Of a stretch of DNA of 64,000 bases, positions 10,669-20,886 are shown in pieces (within the stretch, counting starts at the first letter, position 1; each line of letters starts with the position of its first letter). This stretch comes from Emiliania huxleyi CCMP1516. Lineage: Eukaryota > Haptophyta > Isochrysidales > Noelaerhabdaceae. The position numbers and the translations under genes were made by a program. The stretch spans positions 314,878-378,877 of the forward strand of contig NW_005196981.1 in assembly GCF_000372725.1 (NCBI RefSeq), read 5' to 3'. Under the pieces are notes generated by a model. The model did no database searches, was not told the origin of the DNA, and was given only the letters and a program-made list of their open reading frames with translations.

Positions 10669-10969
10669 ACGCGGGACATGCACAGGCGCCAAAGGGGCGC
10701 AGAACCGACCTAACCCGTCGGAGGTGGGGGGAAGGGAGTACCGCCGGGTTCCCCTGCGTGAGCGCAAGAGTAACCCCGAGAGGGCTGAAGATGAGCGGTG
10801 CGCGCAGGGGTCGGCGTGACGGGGCGAGGGACGCGCCGCGCGGGGCGCCGCCTCACCGGCCCAAGTGGCGCAGGGCGAGGCGGCGAGAACCGAGCGAGCA
10901 CGTCCTCGTGAGCCCCGTGGCTCCAACCAGGCCCTTCCTTTTTTTTGAGCAGGTGTGACGCCGCGCGAG

Positions 10970-11135
10970 CGACGCTCCGAGATCGCCCGAGATGGCGCGG
11001 CGCGGCGGTGGGTGAGGTGGGGTGGGGGGTGGGGGGGGGGGGCGGCGTGGCGTGGAGCTCCGAGATAGCGCGAGATCGCCCGAGATCGCGCGGCGCGGCC
11101 CGAGATCGCCCGAGATCGCGCGGTTCTGCGGTCGG
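10970..11135. repeat. CGAGATCGC short repeats
   Basis: Repeated GAGATCGCCCGAGAT and GATCGCGCGG words flank a G homopolymer near 11020-11042. The tract is purine-skewed and has no coding support. Confidence 0.55.
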
Positions 11136-11529
11136 CGAGGTGGGTGGGTTGGGAGCGAGGGGGCGGAAGTGTTCAGTGCGGTAGATGGCGAGCTCGAGGC
11201 GCGTGAGCCGGACCTGTGAGCCGGACCACCCCCTCTTGTTATCTGCGTTGTTGAGCCAGGACTCAACATACTCGGGCTTGCGAGTCCCAAACTGTCACTC
11301 CCCTTTCTCCCGGCCGGGGTGGGGCGCGCGCGGGGGCGGCGGGTGTGCGGCGGGTGTGAGGGATGTCTGTGAGCCCGAGAGCGATATGCCATGTCCGCCT
11401 TGCGTTTGTTCATAACATCGAAGGCTAAGCTCAAAAAGAAAAAATTCGCCGTCGCTTCGCTCGCTCACCAGCGAACAAAAGCAGCTCGGGAACGCTCTGC
11501 TCGAGCTTTCCCATCTCACCCTTTCGCAC

Positions 11530-12271
11530 ATGTCCTGGCGCAAGCAGTGGCACAGTCCGCTCTTCATCAGGGCGCAGGAGCGCGAGCTGGCCTTCCGCGC
11601 ACTCGGGATCGACCCAAGTAAATCCTCGGAGCCGTCGCTCGACGAGATCAAAGAGCGGTACAAGACGCTGGCGCACAACTGCCACCCGGATCGGCATGCG
11701 GGTGCGGCGGAGAAGGCGAGGGCCGAGGCCGAGTTCAAGCGGCTTGGCCAGGCCTTCGAGACACTGCGCAAAAAGACGCCGAGAAGCCGTGCCTTCATCG
11801 CCATCGACCCCTTTCAAGGGATTCCGTGGTACCACTACGCGCGGTACCCGCCGTGGAGCTTCGCTCGAGGTCCGCCCTTCGCTCCGACGGGATTCTGGTG
11901 CCGCCCGCGCCAAGAGGCGCCGCGAGTGCTGCGCGAGCCCGCCGCCTTGACACGTTGTCCGCCGCGTTAGGTACTCGCTCCTGCTGATCCCCATCGCCGC
12001 TTTGCTGTACGACGCTGCAAACCCGTCCTTTGGGGAGCGTCGGCTCGAGCGGCTGCTCGAGCAGGAGGCCCAGGCGGACGCGGAGCGGCTGGCCGCCCGC
12101 GCGGCGATGCTAGCGATGGCGGCCGAGACGAGCCGAGCCAGCGAGCACGCCAGCGAGACGACGGCGGCCGGCGAGGCTGCTGGTGCGGCGACGACCAAGG
12201 ACCGGGTCGCGGCGGCGTTCGCCAGGCGGGCGGAGCGAGTGAGCTCTGTGGAAGCGGCTCGGGCTCCATGA
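11530..12271 (+). CDS. J-domain (DnaJ) protein with C-terminal membrane anchor, two exons
   Basis: Predicted Hsp70 co-chaperone. Exon 1 is 11530-11843 and exon 2 is 11971-12271, joined by a GT-AG intron, giving 204 residues. The J-domain lies at about residues 20-78: helix I AFRALGID, helix II SLDEIKERYKTLAHN, the diagnostic HPD at 52-54 and helix III AEAEFKRLGQAFETLRK. The splice creates HYARYSLLLIPIAALLYDA, a short hydrophobic segment that may insert in a membrane. An Ala/Glu-rich coiled-coil tail follows (ERLLEQEAQADAERLAARAA). No Gly/Phe or zinc region is present, so this is a class C J-protein. The start is the ATG that opens MSWRKQW; the compartment is unknown. Confidence 0.78.
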
Positions 12272-12488
12272 CGGCGCTGCACACGGGCCAGCGAGAACAA
12301 CTTACCTTGAGGTCAACGAGAGAGAGTCCGGCTCCGGGTCAAATTTACATTTCGTGGGTGTTCTCTTGTGATAGAGCGAGTGACGGGTAATCGTGGCCGT
12401 GGCCAAGAAAATCAAAATATTAAGCTCTCTATTTGGACCACGGCGAAAAACTCGACGGTTTTGGGCGTTTCAGAGCACGCTGAATCGA

Positions 12489-12585
12489 TTGGCTGAGCTA
12501 TAATTCTCGCCAGCCCTTTCCTTTCATAATTATTGACTCAAAACTCGATGATCGCGCGACTTTGGAGCCGTTATAGCTCAGCCAA
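12489..12585. other. 15-bp perfect inverted repeat (67-base loop)
   Basis: TTGGCTGAGCTATAA at 12489-12503 is exactly complementary to TTATAGCTCAGCCAA at 12571-12585. It lies in an AT-richer patch (12300-12710) unlike its surroundings. It does not fold as a tRNA. It could be a cruciform, a MITE core or a transcript hairpin. Confidence 0.6.
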
Positions 12586-12829
12586 AACGTTCCTCTCGAA
12601 AAGTTGACTTAGGAAGCCGCAAGCGGCAGCTTCTCAAAGCCTCACCGGCGCTTATTCTCTTGATCTTTCAAAACCTAGGCCTGCGGCCAAAATTTTCTAA
12701 AGGCCGCTGCGCGGCCAGCGCAATGCGCAACCAGTCAGCGACCGACAGTCAGCAGCAGACTGTGACGATTGGCGGCCTCGCGCCCTCAGTCGACCTCCTC
12801 TACCAACTCCCCTGCCCAGCCCATATGCC

Positions 12830-13528
12830 TCATCCACGGTGGCGCAACCACTCGCGCAGGGAGAGAGAGAAAGTCGGCGATCTGCGCCGTGCAGATGAGC
12901 TCCGCCTCGTCTGCGTCGAGGACGCCCATCGCAGGGCTGTCATAGCGCCATTGCATATGACGTACTGCATGTTGTTCATTACTTCGCAGGTGCCAAAGTC
13001 GAGGATAACCTCACTCAGCGATGGCGAAGGCTGCACTCCCGGCCGGCGGTAGGAGGGATGAAGGTTATGTACTTCGCAGTGTACAGTGCCTTCCGGCGCG
13101 AACAGTGCCCGGGACGAAAGAGGAGGCGACGTCTCCCTCGTCCATGGACGGTGTAGCCAGCTTGAGAGACGGGAACGAACGGCGGTGAATCGCCGACAGC
13201 GGCGCCTTCGTTCCTTTCCAGTGAATCGCCGGCGGGTGCCCTGAGCGTTGTATCTGTCGGCCAGTTGCCGCACCGCCGGCAGCAGCTCCGCAGCAGCCGC
13301 CCAGATGGCGCCGGTTAGGACAGGAGCGAAGCCGCGTGGACACGGCTGAGCGACGCCGTGCGTCTCGTTTGGATGCTGCAGGCATGCCGGGCAGCGCGCG
13401 TGCTCCATCCATACCGCGGCGTCGGGCGCCCGCCGAAATCTTCGATTTCTTCGGCGTAGGGGACCAAAAAACCCTGAAAATTTTCTTCGCCTGCGGCGGG
13501 CAATTAATTTCGATACTTTCGCTTTCAC
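12830..13528 (-). CDS. weak candidate protein with a CPAC motif
   Basis: An open frame of about 232 codons, but without an ATG at its upstream edge; the first usable ATG opens MEHARCPACLQHPNE. It has Arg-rich composition and no recognisable domain. It may be coding, a decayed element or chance in GC-rich DNA. Listed because it is the only long frame in 12.3-13.9 kb. Confidence 0.22.
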   Translation of the reverse strand: MKAKVSKLIARRRRRKFSGFFGPLRRRNRRFRRAPDAAVWMEHARCPACLQHPNETHGVAQPCPRGFAPVLTGAIWAAAAELLPAVRQLADRYNAQGTRRRFTGKERRRRCRRFTAVRSRLSSWLHRPWTRETSPPLSSRALFAPEGTVHCEVHNLHPSYRRPGVQPSPSLSEVILDFGTCEVMNNMQYVICNGAMTALRWASSTQTRRSSSARRRSPTFSLSLREWLRHRG

Positions 13529-13993
13529 AGCTCTTTCACACGACTTTATCCGTCACTCGCTCGATAGTGCCCCGAACTGACCTCGTGTGCGTACACGAGA
13601 GCTAAAACGTAAACGAAGTACTACGGGCCTGTCTGGCGGAACGACGGCGCGTTGGGCCCGGTGGGGGGGGGGGGGGCCTCCGGGCTCCGGCTCCGCGCCC
13701 GCTACGCGGCTTTTTCTGGCTTTTTAGTCCTAGGTGACCGGCCTCCGCGCTCCGGCGGGATGGAGTGGTTTGCTGTTTGTGCATACTGGATGTACGTTTA
13801 AAGCGCGCCCACAGGCAGCACTCTGCGCTCTCTCCACCACGAGTACTCCACCCAGGGCTCTAGCCTCTACTCTTACTTAAGGTCCGACAGGCCCACTCCC
13901 TTACCCTCCTCACTCTAACCCGCAACACCCCAACCCCGTCATCGCCCTCGTCCTCACCCTCCAGGTGACAGCGGGGCAGGGTACAGCCGGCTG

Positions 13994-14404
13994 GTGGAGG
14001 AGGGTGCAGGCTCCAGGCTGGTCGACGAGTATGGCTCGCTGCACCCAGCAATCCCCTTAAGCTTGCTCACGGCGCGCCTCCCCCACCTTGTGAGCCAGCC
14101 CACCGCGCTCGCCAACCAATCCGGAATCCGGGCCCTCGCCCTCGCCCTGCTCTCCCTCGAAGCTGCTCTCCCAGCTGTTCACACCCAGCTGTTCACACCC
14201 AGCTGTTCACGCATTGCCACTCCCCACTTGCAGGGTGGGGACGACAAGCCGTCGCTGCGCGCGCTGTGCGCTTTCGTATGCCAAAAGCCGCAGGTGGCCA
14301 ACCGGCTGCTCTGGTTGGTCCTACTTCTCTTCGTCCTCCTCTTCGCTCTCAAGATCGTGCCCGACGTATACGACCAGGAGTTCGCACACGCAGCCGAGGA
14401 GTGA
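13994..14404 (+). CDS. candidate small tail-anchored membrane protein
   Basis: The last about 56 codons (14238-14404) follow a plausible CTTGCAG acceptor. They encode GGDDKPSLRALCAFVCQKPQ, then a strong hydrophobic helix LLWLVLLLFVLLFALKIV and a short acidic tail ending at TGA. Upstream, a likely exon after CCTCCAG at about 13965 reads GYSRLVEEGAGSRLVDEYG. The exon joins are not settled and the middle of the open frame is probably intronic. Function unknown. Confidence 0.35.
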   Translation: MEEGAGSRLVDEYGSLHPAIPLSLLTARLPHLVSQPTALANQSGIRALALALLSLEAALPAVHTQLFTPSCSRIATPHLQGGDDKPSLRALCAFVCQKPQVANRLLWLVLLLFVLLFALKIVPDVYDQEFAHAAEE

Positions 14405-14636
14405 AGCGCTAAGGGAGGCGGCCGACGCAGAGGCTGCCGAGGACGTAGCGCTTCAGGTATATATTCGATAGGCACCCTGACAGTGGCACGTGCATGACCT
14501 ACATGTACATGTGATGGATACGTGCATGCGAATGGTTAGCATGTCGAGAAGACCGGTGTGTATCGCGACCGTGAAGAGGTCCGTGGAGGATCGCTCACGC
14601 CCTATATATCTCGTCTCAATCGCGCCGATAGCGGTG

Positions 14637-14665
14637 TCAGGGACATGGCGTAGACATGTCCCTGA
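14637..14665. other. 11-bp perfect hairpin, 7-base loop
   Basis: TCAGGGACATG at 14637-14647, loop GCGTAGA, then CATGTCCCTGA at 14655-14665. It is the only clear secondary structure in the gene-poor stretch 14405-15300. Role unknown. Confidence 0.65.
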
Positions 14666-15313
14666 AGACTGGGCAATATAGGACCCCACTTGTGATGACT
14701 GATGAATGATGTCGGTTGTCGCCGCGCCCTATAAAGTGAAAAGTCACGTCACCCTTTACGGTAACTTCTGACCTTCATGCTGACCTTAGCCCTTACAGCT
14801 TACAGGCCCAACTTGGGGCTCGGGAGGGTCACGGGGTGGGGGGGTGTAGTCGGGTAGTAGTCGGGGTAGGCTCAATCTTCAAAGCAGCGCTCCCCATCTT
14901 AAGAGATTGATCAGGGGGGCTGGGTGAGCGATCCTAGAGGTCAAGGGGGCATAAAAAGAACACAGAGCAAAAAGGCTCACGGCACCCGGGTCCCGGGGCC
15001 GGGCGATACCGATAGTTCGTTTCTTTGGCCCGATGGCGGCGGGCGGGAGTTTCGCTCGCAGCACGCAGCACGCAGGGAGGGGTAAAGCCAAAAGGGCGAT
15101 CCGGGAGGACCAAGTTTCAAAGAAAATACGACACGCGTACCATACTACCGTGTACCGACTTGCTCGCCAGAAGCAGAACGTGCTGAGTGTGCGGGTGTGC
15201 GCAACGAAATGCTTTTCATCGCAGCACGCCGCACGAGTACGAGTACGAGTGGCGCGCGTCCCCTCCCTCTTACCGTAGCGCGCCACACCTCCTTTGAAGA
15301 TAATCGCCCAGGT

Positions 15314-16639
15314 ATGACCGCGCATCTGTACTGCCCAGGACTGACGCCTTACCTGCACATCGCTGAGAGAGTGCGTCGAACCGCACTGTGGAACGAGCGC
15401 TCTCACGATCACATTGTGGTGTCGATGGCGTGGACTGCGTTCCCGTGGTCGCTCTACCCAGGGGGCAATCAATCCCACATTACTGGTGAACTCAGCCCTC
15501 GGCCGTTAACGCGTTTCTTCATTGAGACGAAGGCCTTTGAGCCGCGGCTGACTGCGACGAGTGCACGCGATCCTCGCCAGCGGGACGTGGACGACTACCT
15601 TATTCCCGCGCCGTATATTGAGAGCGGCCCTGTGATTGCTGAGGCAAGAGGTAGTTCAGGTGGCACTCACCATTCATCCACAGCACATCGCAGCCTCGAC
15701 TTCTTCTTTGGCGGTCAGACTACTACCAGAGTGGGACCAGGTAGGCGGCACAAGGGTTACTACATGCGATGGGAACTCATGCAGCAGTGGTTACGAAATC
15801 GTACCGCCTTTGAGCGCACACTGCTGGTGGAGACGGACAATGGTGGCCAGCCACTGGGCGTGTCGACAATGAGGTCTCCGAGCAGTCCATGGCCCGCTGT
15901 ACGACGGTGCGATCACCCGCTCGTCAACAACAGCGCGATCGCCCCGAAGATGCATTGGTCTTGGAGTAGAGCACCAGAAAATCGTAGCGAGGCCTCGTCG
16001 TGCATTCCGCCATGCACTGCGCAAGATCTCGAAGCAGGTGGGGCAGGCGTAGCCTGCTATGGACAGTACAGCGTGGCGGCAGTGCTACCTCGTGTGCGTT
16101 TCGTCCTCTGCGTGCGTGGAGACGTCCCGACCTCGCCGCGTCTGTACGACGCCCTTCACTACGGCGCGATTCCGCTGCTGATCTCAGATCACATGTGGAG
16201 CGTGGGCTTGCCCTTCCAGTGCTTTGTGCCATATGAGTTGATGGTGGCCACTATCAGCGAAGCAGAGATTCGTCGTGATGCTGCAAGCGCGCTCCGGAAC
16301 CTGTCGACAGCAGTCTCGCCAGAAGCGGAGCACCGCATGCGCAGTTTGGTGCGCCACTTCCGCAAGGATCTCCTGTGGCGCCTTCCTGACAGCCGAGTCA
16401 CCGAGAACGTCTTGCTCGAAGCCGCTCGGTTTCGAAAATCAAGGACCAATCATGGGGGGTGTTGCCCAATTGTTGACCGGACCGATCGATTTTACCCAAC
16501 GGAACATTCTGGAGGCTGCCTCTGGGGCCCAGCGGCGGTTGGTACTGCGAGCGGCGGCTGCCGCGGCAGAGCGCGCGGCGATGCTCGTGAATCGAACCGC
16601 GCTGTGCGCCTCCAGCGCCGCCGAGAGCCGCATCTTTGA
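15314..16639 (+). CDS. exostosin-like (GT47-type) glycosyltransferase
   Basis: Predicted Golgi or ER glycosyltransferase. The C-terminal half carries the exostosin signature: YSVAAVLPRVRFVLCVRGD, then SPRLYDALHYGAIPLLISDH, then a region with alternating helices (EAEIRRDAASALRNLSTAV ... MRSLVRHFRKDL). This is the donor-nucleotide-binding half of GT47 enzymes. The N-terminal half includes DHIVVSMAWTAFPW and GYYMRWELMQQW. ATG 15314 follows a possible CCCAG acceptor, so upstream exons with a signal anchor may exist. The last 60 codons are Arg/Gly-rich and may be read-through past a donor near 16430. The strand-specific domain order supports the call; the exact ends are uncertain. Confidence 0.62.
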   Translation: MTAHLYCPGLTPYLHIAERVRRTALWNERSHDHIVVSMAWTAFPWSLYPGGNQSHITGELSPRPLTRFFIETKAFEPRLTATSARDPRQRDVDDYLIPAPYIESGPVIAEARGSSGGTHHSSTAHRSLDFFFGGQTTTRVGPGRRHKGYYMRWELMQQWLRNRTAFERTLLVETDNGGQPLGVSTMRSPSSPWPAVRRCDHPLVNNSAIAPKMHWSWSRAPENRSEASSCIPPCTAQDLEAGGAGVACYGQYSVAAVLPRVRFVLCVRGDVPTSPRLYDALHYGAIPLLISDHMWSVGLPFQCFVPYELMVATISEAEIRRDAASALRNLSTAVSPEAEHRMRSLVRHFRKDLLWRLPDSRVTENVLLEAARFRKSRTNHGGCCPIVDRTDRFYPTEHSGGCLWGPAAVGTASGGCRGRARGDARESNRAVRLQRRREPHL

Positions 16640-17455
16640 CCGCGACCTCGGTGGTGGTGATGATTGGAGAGGTCTGCGCGGTCTCGGGCGAGAAGACCGC
16701 GTCGTTGGCGACCGAGAGCGATCTGTGGAGGGATCAGTCGACAGCGCTCTCAGAGGCGTGCGAGAGGAGGTCTGGCGAGGTGTAGCGTTCTATAAAGGAA
16801 GGGTCTGGGAGTGTGCAGAGGTTGCGGGATCCCTGAAGCTGGCTACGGAGGGCAACGGGCTGGCGGCTCACCGGTGCCGGTGACGGTAGCAGTCCTCGGA
16901 ATGCTCCTCGTTCACTCCCGAGGCCTCCAGGATCATGTCCTGGCCGCACGGTGAAGAGTGCCGAGCGTCACCATATGATGGAGTCAATGGCCAGTTCTCG
17001 ACCGTTGATAGCACCTGCGAGGATAGATGGGCGGGACGGTGAGAGAGAGAGGCCAAGGTGGAGGCGCTAGCGGGTGAGCGGCTCGGCGTCCAGCCCCAAT
17101 CGCCCAAACGCACAACGGTGGACTGGTGGCGGGCGGGCGGGGAGAAGATGCCGCACCTTTTCGAGGGTGGGCCTAGCCATCGCGCCGACCTTGTGCCAGC
17201 AGCAGAGCGCCGTCGGTGATGATCACCGTGAGCAGGGTCAGCACGTCCGCCACCATGCTGCCGGAGGCGCTCGGAAGGTCGTTTCTCGGGTCGCGACCAA
17301 GTTTTTTCATCAAGATACCGGAGAGCCTCGTTTACCTGGAAAAGCTCTCTTTCTGGTCTTGTATGGCGCATTTGATGCTGTGTATGTGGCTCATATGACC
17401 CCAGAGCATGATGCTAGTCCATATTGACCAGGATGACGCAGAGGTTCATGCACGG

Positions 17456-17625
17456 CTGCGGTACATGTGAGTGAGTCGCGCGCAGTACATGAGTGAGTTG
17501 CACCTGGTACATATGAGTTGTTCGCGGTACATGAGTCTCGCCTGCGGTACATATGAGTCGCACGCGGTACATGTGTTGCGGCTGGTACATGTACATGTGA
17601 GTTGTGTGCGGTACTAGTAGCGTAG
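17456..17625. repeat. tandem repeat, unit GCGGTACAT(G/A)TGAGT, about 24 bases
   Basis: Seven or so diverged copies of (C/G)(C/G)GTACAT(G)AGT(G/C)... each 20-28 bases long, immediately upstream of the zinc-finger gene at 17705. The core GGTACATGTGAG is partly palindromic (TACATGTA). Confidence 0.68.
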
Positions 17626-17704
17626 TAGGATGAGATTATGAAAAACGCCGGAATTCGGACGAGTACTCTCGCCTGCACAAATTCGATAAGTGGGACAAGG
17701 AGGG

Positions 17705-18784
17705 ATGCGTCCCAGGGTCCTGGAGTTTCAGGCGTGCTTTCGCTCCGACTCCTCGGTGACCAAACGACGAGCTGGAGAGCTGGCGACCGAACGCTACCCG
17801 AGGCGGCTGGCGGCGATGGACGACCGAGCGGAGACGCAACGAATCGAGGAGCGGCTCCCGCAGGGAACCGACGAGTGGCTCGCGAGACCTCGGCTGTTGA
17901 CGACTTCGCGAGGAACGATCACGCCGGTGGTGATACTGCAGCCGCTGTCCGCGCCGGTCGGCGACGTGGTGATGTACACCGGGCCGTTGCAGCCGATCGG
18001 CTGGCAGCTCCACGGGATAGGCAGGGAGTTCGGCGGCGGGACACAACCTGCGGATGGCGCGATCACACAAGACAAGCGCAGGGTCGACGTCGGGCCGACG
18101 CGAGCAAGCAAGTCGAGGCGGATGGATCGGCGCCTCACCCACTGGCAGTGCATCTACTGCCGGCGCGAGACGCGGAACGATGCACGGGCGACGAGTTGCT
18201 GGAACTGTGGTGGCGAGAAGGAGCAGCTCCGAGATGCGGACAGTGAAGGGCGCGAGGCGGCACGCCGCGGGCAACGTGCGAAGGAGTACGCTGGCAGATC
18301 GCTGAACGCCCTCGGTGCTGGTACGTCGCTGGTGCCGCGAGCCGCGCAGGGAGTGTTCGAGCGGGCGCGAGTGGACGTGCTCGTGCACTGGGAGACGCAG
18401 CAGCTCGAGCAGTACACGGGGGCGGCTTCTTACCTGCGAAAGGAGGAGTCCATGCTCGGGGTGATGGAGTCGTACTACGTCGTGCACACGGGCGCTCGGG
18501 TGAGCGTGTTTGATGAGGAGAGGCGGTCCCACATGACGGGCACGGACGTTGCTCGTTTCTTCAACGCGATCGGGCGCAAGGCGGCGGTGGGCGTGCCGGG
18601 CGAGACTACCTTTCCCATGGGCGGTTACTTCAACGAGTTCCGGCGTGAAGGCATGACCATCGAGCTCGTGCGAGAGCTGCGCAGTGCGGTCACGTTCGCA
18701 ATCACTGCGGCCGGCGGCGACGTGACGGCGATCACGAAGAACGCGATCTCCCTTAGTGTGGGTAAACGAAAGTACCGCTCGTAA
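17705..18784 (+). CDS. protein with RanBP2-type zinc finger, 359 residues
   Basis: An uninterrupted frame from ATG 17705 to TAA. A RanBP2-like zinc ribbon is visible: WQCIYC, a 10-residue spacer including R-N-D, then SCWNCGG. Such fingers bind ubiquitin or single-stranded RNA. The rest is unrecognised: an Arg-rich N-terminus with TSRGTITPVVILQPLSAPVG, then a charged helix (EGREAARRGQRAKEYAGRS) and a compact C-terminal domain (YYVVHTGARVSVFDEERR ... IELVRELRSAVTFAITAAGG). Codon use is less GC-extreme than the neighbours. Function cannot be named. Confidence 0.55.
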   Translation: MRPRVLEFQACFRSDSSVTKRRAGELATERYPRRLAAMDDRAETQRIEERLPQGTDEWLARPRLLTTSRGTITPVVILQPLSAPVGDVVMYTGPLQPIGWQLHGIGREFGGGTQPADGAITQDKRRVDVGPTRASKSRRMDRRLTHWQCIYCRRETRNDARATSCWNCGGEKEQLRDADSEGREAARRGQRAKEYAGRSLNALGAGTSLVPRAAQGVFERARVDVLVHWETQQLEQYTGAASYLRKEESMLGVMESYYVVHTGARVSVFDEERRSHMTGTDVARFFNAIGRKAAVGVPGETTFPMGGYFNEFRREGMTIELVRELRSAVTFAITAAGGDVTAITKNAISLSVGKRKYRS

Positions 18785-20273
18785 AAACGGCGCGTCAAAT
18801 GCAGCATCCAGGCGTCTAAAGAAGACGACATGAATGGTTCACAGAGAATGTGTTCAGACCTTTGGCTTTGCGCGGGTGTGTGTTTGGTTTTTGTGTGTGT
18901 GGACAGCCATTCCGCGTGGTTGAGGGGTTGAAGGGGTCTGTCAACCACTTGGTTGAGGGTTGAGGCCTCTGTCAACAGTGCGATAGCCAAGTATACAAAA
19001 TAAAAAAACAAAAAATCGGCCGACGTTGCCATCAAGGAAGGGAAGGAGCTGCAGCTGTCAGCAACTGCAACTGATGTCGAGGCCGGAAAGAGAAGGCCGC
19101 GCCTCAGATTCATCTTCGGCTCACCCGCCGTCGACGCTGGATCCTACTAGCTTTCTGTGTCCTCGTCGGTGTAGCCGCTGTGTTCGCCGCTGTGTTCGCC
19201 CTGGTTACGACCTGGGGTGGAGGCGAAAGGCTCGGAGCCCCGCCAAGACGGAGGTTTGGTGCCAGTCGCCATTTGGGGGGGGCAGGCGGCGGCGCGAAAC
19301 TAGTAATCAAAATTCATGAGGAGGCTGCGCAATTGTGCGCGCGATAGTAGGAGATGTAGGAGTCGTCTAGCTTCTTCAGATCCTCAGCCTCGCTACCCGA
19401 TGCGAGGATGGGGGGCTGTTGAAGACCGACGACCGCGCAGCCGTCTAGTCTACGGCCACACACACACACACATAGTGTCCTTACCACCCCTGGACTGCAT
19501 CTGCGCAGTTTCGTACCGCTGCGGCGCGGTTTTGCAAAAACCGTTCTGCAGCGGCGCGGTTTTGCCCTTCACCCGCAGCCTGGATTGATAGTCATTGTGG
19601 GTGTGGGGGCCGCGGGCCAGGACTTTTGTTTGAACAAAGTTTTGACAGTACATTTCTGTCGGGCCTTGGAACAGCTGGCGGGCGCGGGGGCGGCGGGCGC
19701 GGGGGCGGCGGGCGCGGGGGCGGCGGGCGCTGGCTGGATGAGCCTTCGGCCAGACGCGAGGACGCTCACGAGGACCAGTAGCCTGACCTGTATCGAGAAG
19801 CTTCACCTATTATTCTTCCTTCCCCATTCCAGAGTGATAAATAGTCCGCCGTATTCCCATGTCCCCGGATTCCCATGCCCAAATAGTGGGTTAGTGGCAC
19901 GTCACGGCTCCCCAACTCCCGTTGTGCAAGTTTGGCACGTCATAGTCTCTGACTGCTTTCGCTGGGCGGCACGCGCTTTGCTGTTGTGGTGTCACAACTC
20001 GGACGCTCTAGAAATATGTCTTCCTCCGGGAATGTACGCAAGAGCCACATACATGGAAAAACCACCGGGCACGGGGAAGTTGCGAAGGGCAAGTGGAGTG
20101 CGGGAGGTACGACTGGGCCTGCGAGCGGGGGCGCGTGGCGCCCTTCATGAACCTGTCCTTTTCAGATAGGACACCGCCAAGCGGTGCTTTCGTGGACCCC
20201 ACGTGCCACGAGCTTTCGTGGACCCCACGAGGTGATAGGGTGAGGGGAGGGGGGAAGGCCTCGAGAGAAGGGT
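18785..20273. other. gene-poor stretch downstream of H2A
   Basis: Contains a short CA run near 19458, two copies of GCGGCGCGGTTTTGC at about 19523 and 19551, and a GGCGGGCGCGGGGGC minisatellite at 19676-19735. A short coding-like piece reads VAIKEGKELQLSATATDVEA near 19027, but no gene can be built around it. Confidence 0.4.
19676..19735. repeat. G-rich 15-base minisatellite
   Basis: Three to four identical GGCGGGCGCGGGGGC units. Confidence 0.75.
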
Positions 20274-20289
20274 GGTGTTTAGAAACACC
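20274..20289 (-). terminator. histone mRNA 3' stem-loop candidate
   Basis: On the minus strand the 16-mer GGTGTTTCTAAACACC starts 25 bases after the H2A stop codon. It forms a six-base-pair stem and a four-base loop TCTA, followed by ACCC. This is the geometry of the replication-dependent histone stem-loop (consensus GG-YYY-U loop A-RRR-CC). Only the central stem pair departs from the consensus pyrimidines. Confidence 0.75.
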
Positions 20290-20313
20290 GGGGTTGGTTG
20301 AAGGGAAAAGAAA

Positions 20314-20682
20314 CTACTCCTTTTTCGACTTCTTCGGCAGGAGCACCGAGTGGATGTTGGGGAGGACGCCGCCCTGCGCGACGGTCACGCCGCCGAGGAA
20401 CTTGTTGAGCTCCTCGTCGTTGCGCACCGCGAGGGTGATGTGCCGGGGGATGATGCGCGACTTCTTGTTGTCGCGCGCGGCGTTGCCCGCGAGCTCGAGC
20501 ACCTCGGCCGCCATGTACTCGAGGACGGCGGCCAGGTAGACCGGCGCGCCCGCGCCGATGCGCGAGGCGTAGCGGCCGAGCTTGATGTGCCGGTGCACGC
20601 GCCCGACCGGGAACTGGAGGCCCGCCTTCGCCGAGCGAGACGTCGCCTTCTTCTTGGAGCCACCGCGACCACCCTTGACCAT
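20314..20682 (-). CDS. H2A: histone H2A
   Basis: Core nucleosome protein. ATG at 20682, TAG at 20314-20316, 122 residues, intronless. Seen: [52 protein letters not shown] and [20 protein letters not shown]. The C-terminus ends KKSKKE without an SQ(E/D) motif, so it is canonical H2A rather than H2A.X. It is also not H2A.Z, judging by [10 protein letters not shown] and the ordinary acidic patch NDEELNK. A histone-type stem-loop 25 bases past the stop suggests replication-linked, non-polyadenylated mRNA. The gene is divergent from a long protein starting at 20887, so the 204-base interval is probably a shared promoter. Confidence 0.97.
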   Translation of the reverse strand: MVKGGRGGSKKKATSRSAKAGLQFPVGRVHRHIKLGRYASRIGAGAPVYLAAVLEYMAAEVLELAGNAARDNKKSRIIPRHITLAVRNDEELNKFLGGVTVAQGGVLPNIHSVLLPKKSKKE

Positions 20683-20886
20683 GGTTGATTTGTGTTTGAT
20701 TGTGCGCCCTGTGGTAATTTCGTGCCGCGGCCAAGGTCCCCTCAGCCGAACACCCGCCCTGCAGCGGCGCGCGCCAGAATTCGAGGCATCGCCGGCTAGC
20801 CGCGCCCGTGTCTCTCCCTGAGTGCACAACCAACGACCCGTCGGCACCGGCACTCACAGCCTCCCCCTCCGTCCACCGCAGGCGCC
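20683..20886. promoter_or_regulatory. divergent promoter interval between H2A and the gene at 20887
   Basis: The two ATGs are 204 bases apart and face outwards. The stretch contains the 5' leaders of both genes and must hold at least the H2A promoter. No canonical TATA box is obvious; TGATTTGTGTTTGATTGTGCG lies next to the H2A start. Confidence 0.45.

Noticed and set aside
12571-12642. tRNA-like start (GTTATAGCTCAGC)
   Set aside because: No anticodon arm, T-arm or acceptor pairing can be formed downstream; it is one arm of the inverted repeat.
17391-17640. CRISPR-like spacing in the GGTACATGTGAG repeats
   Set aside because: The units are tandem without unique spacers, the repeats are diverged and the genome is eukaryotic.
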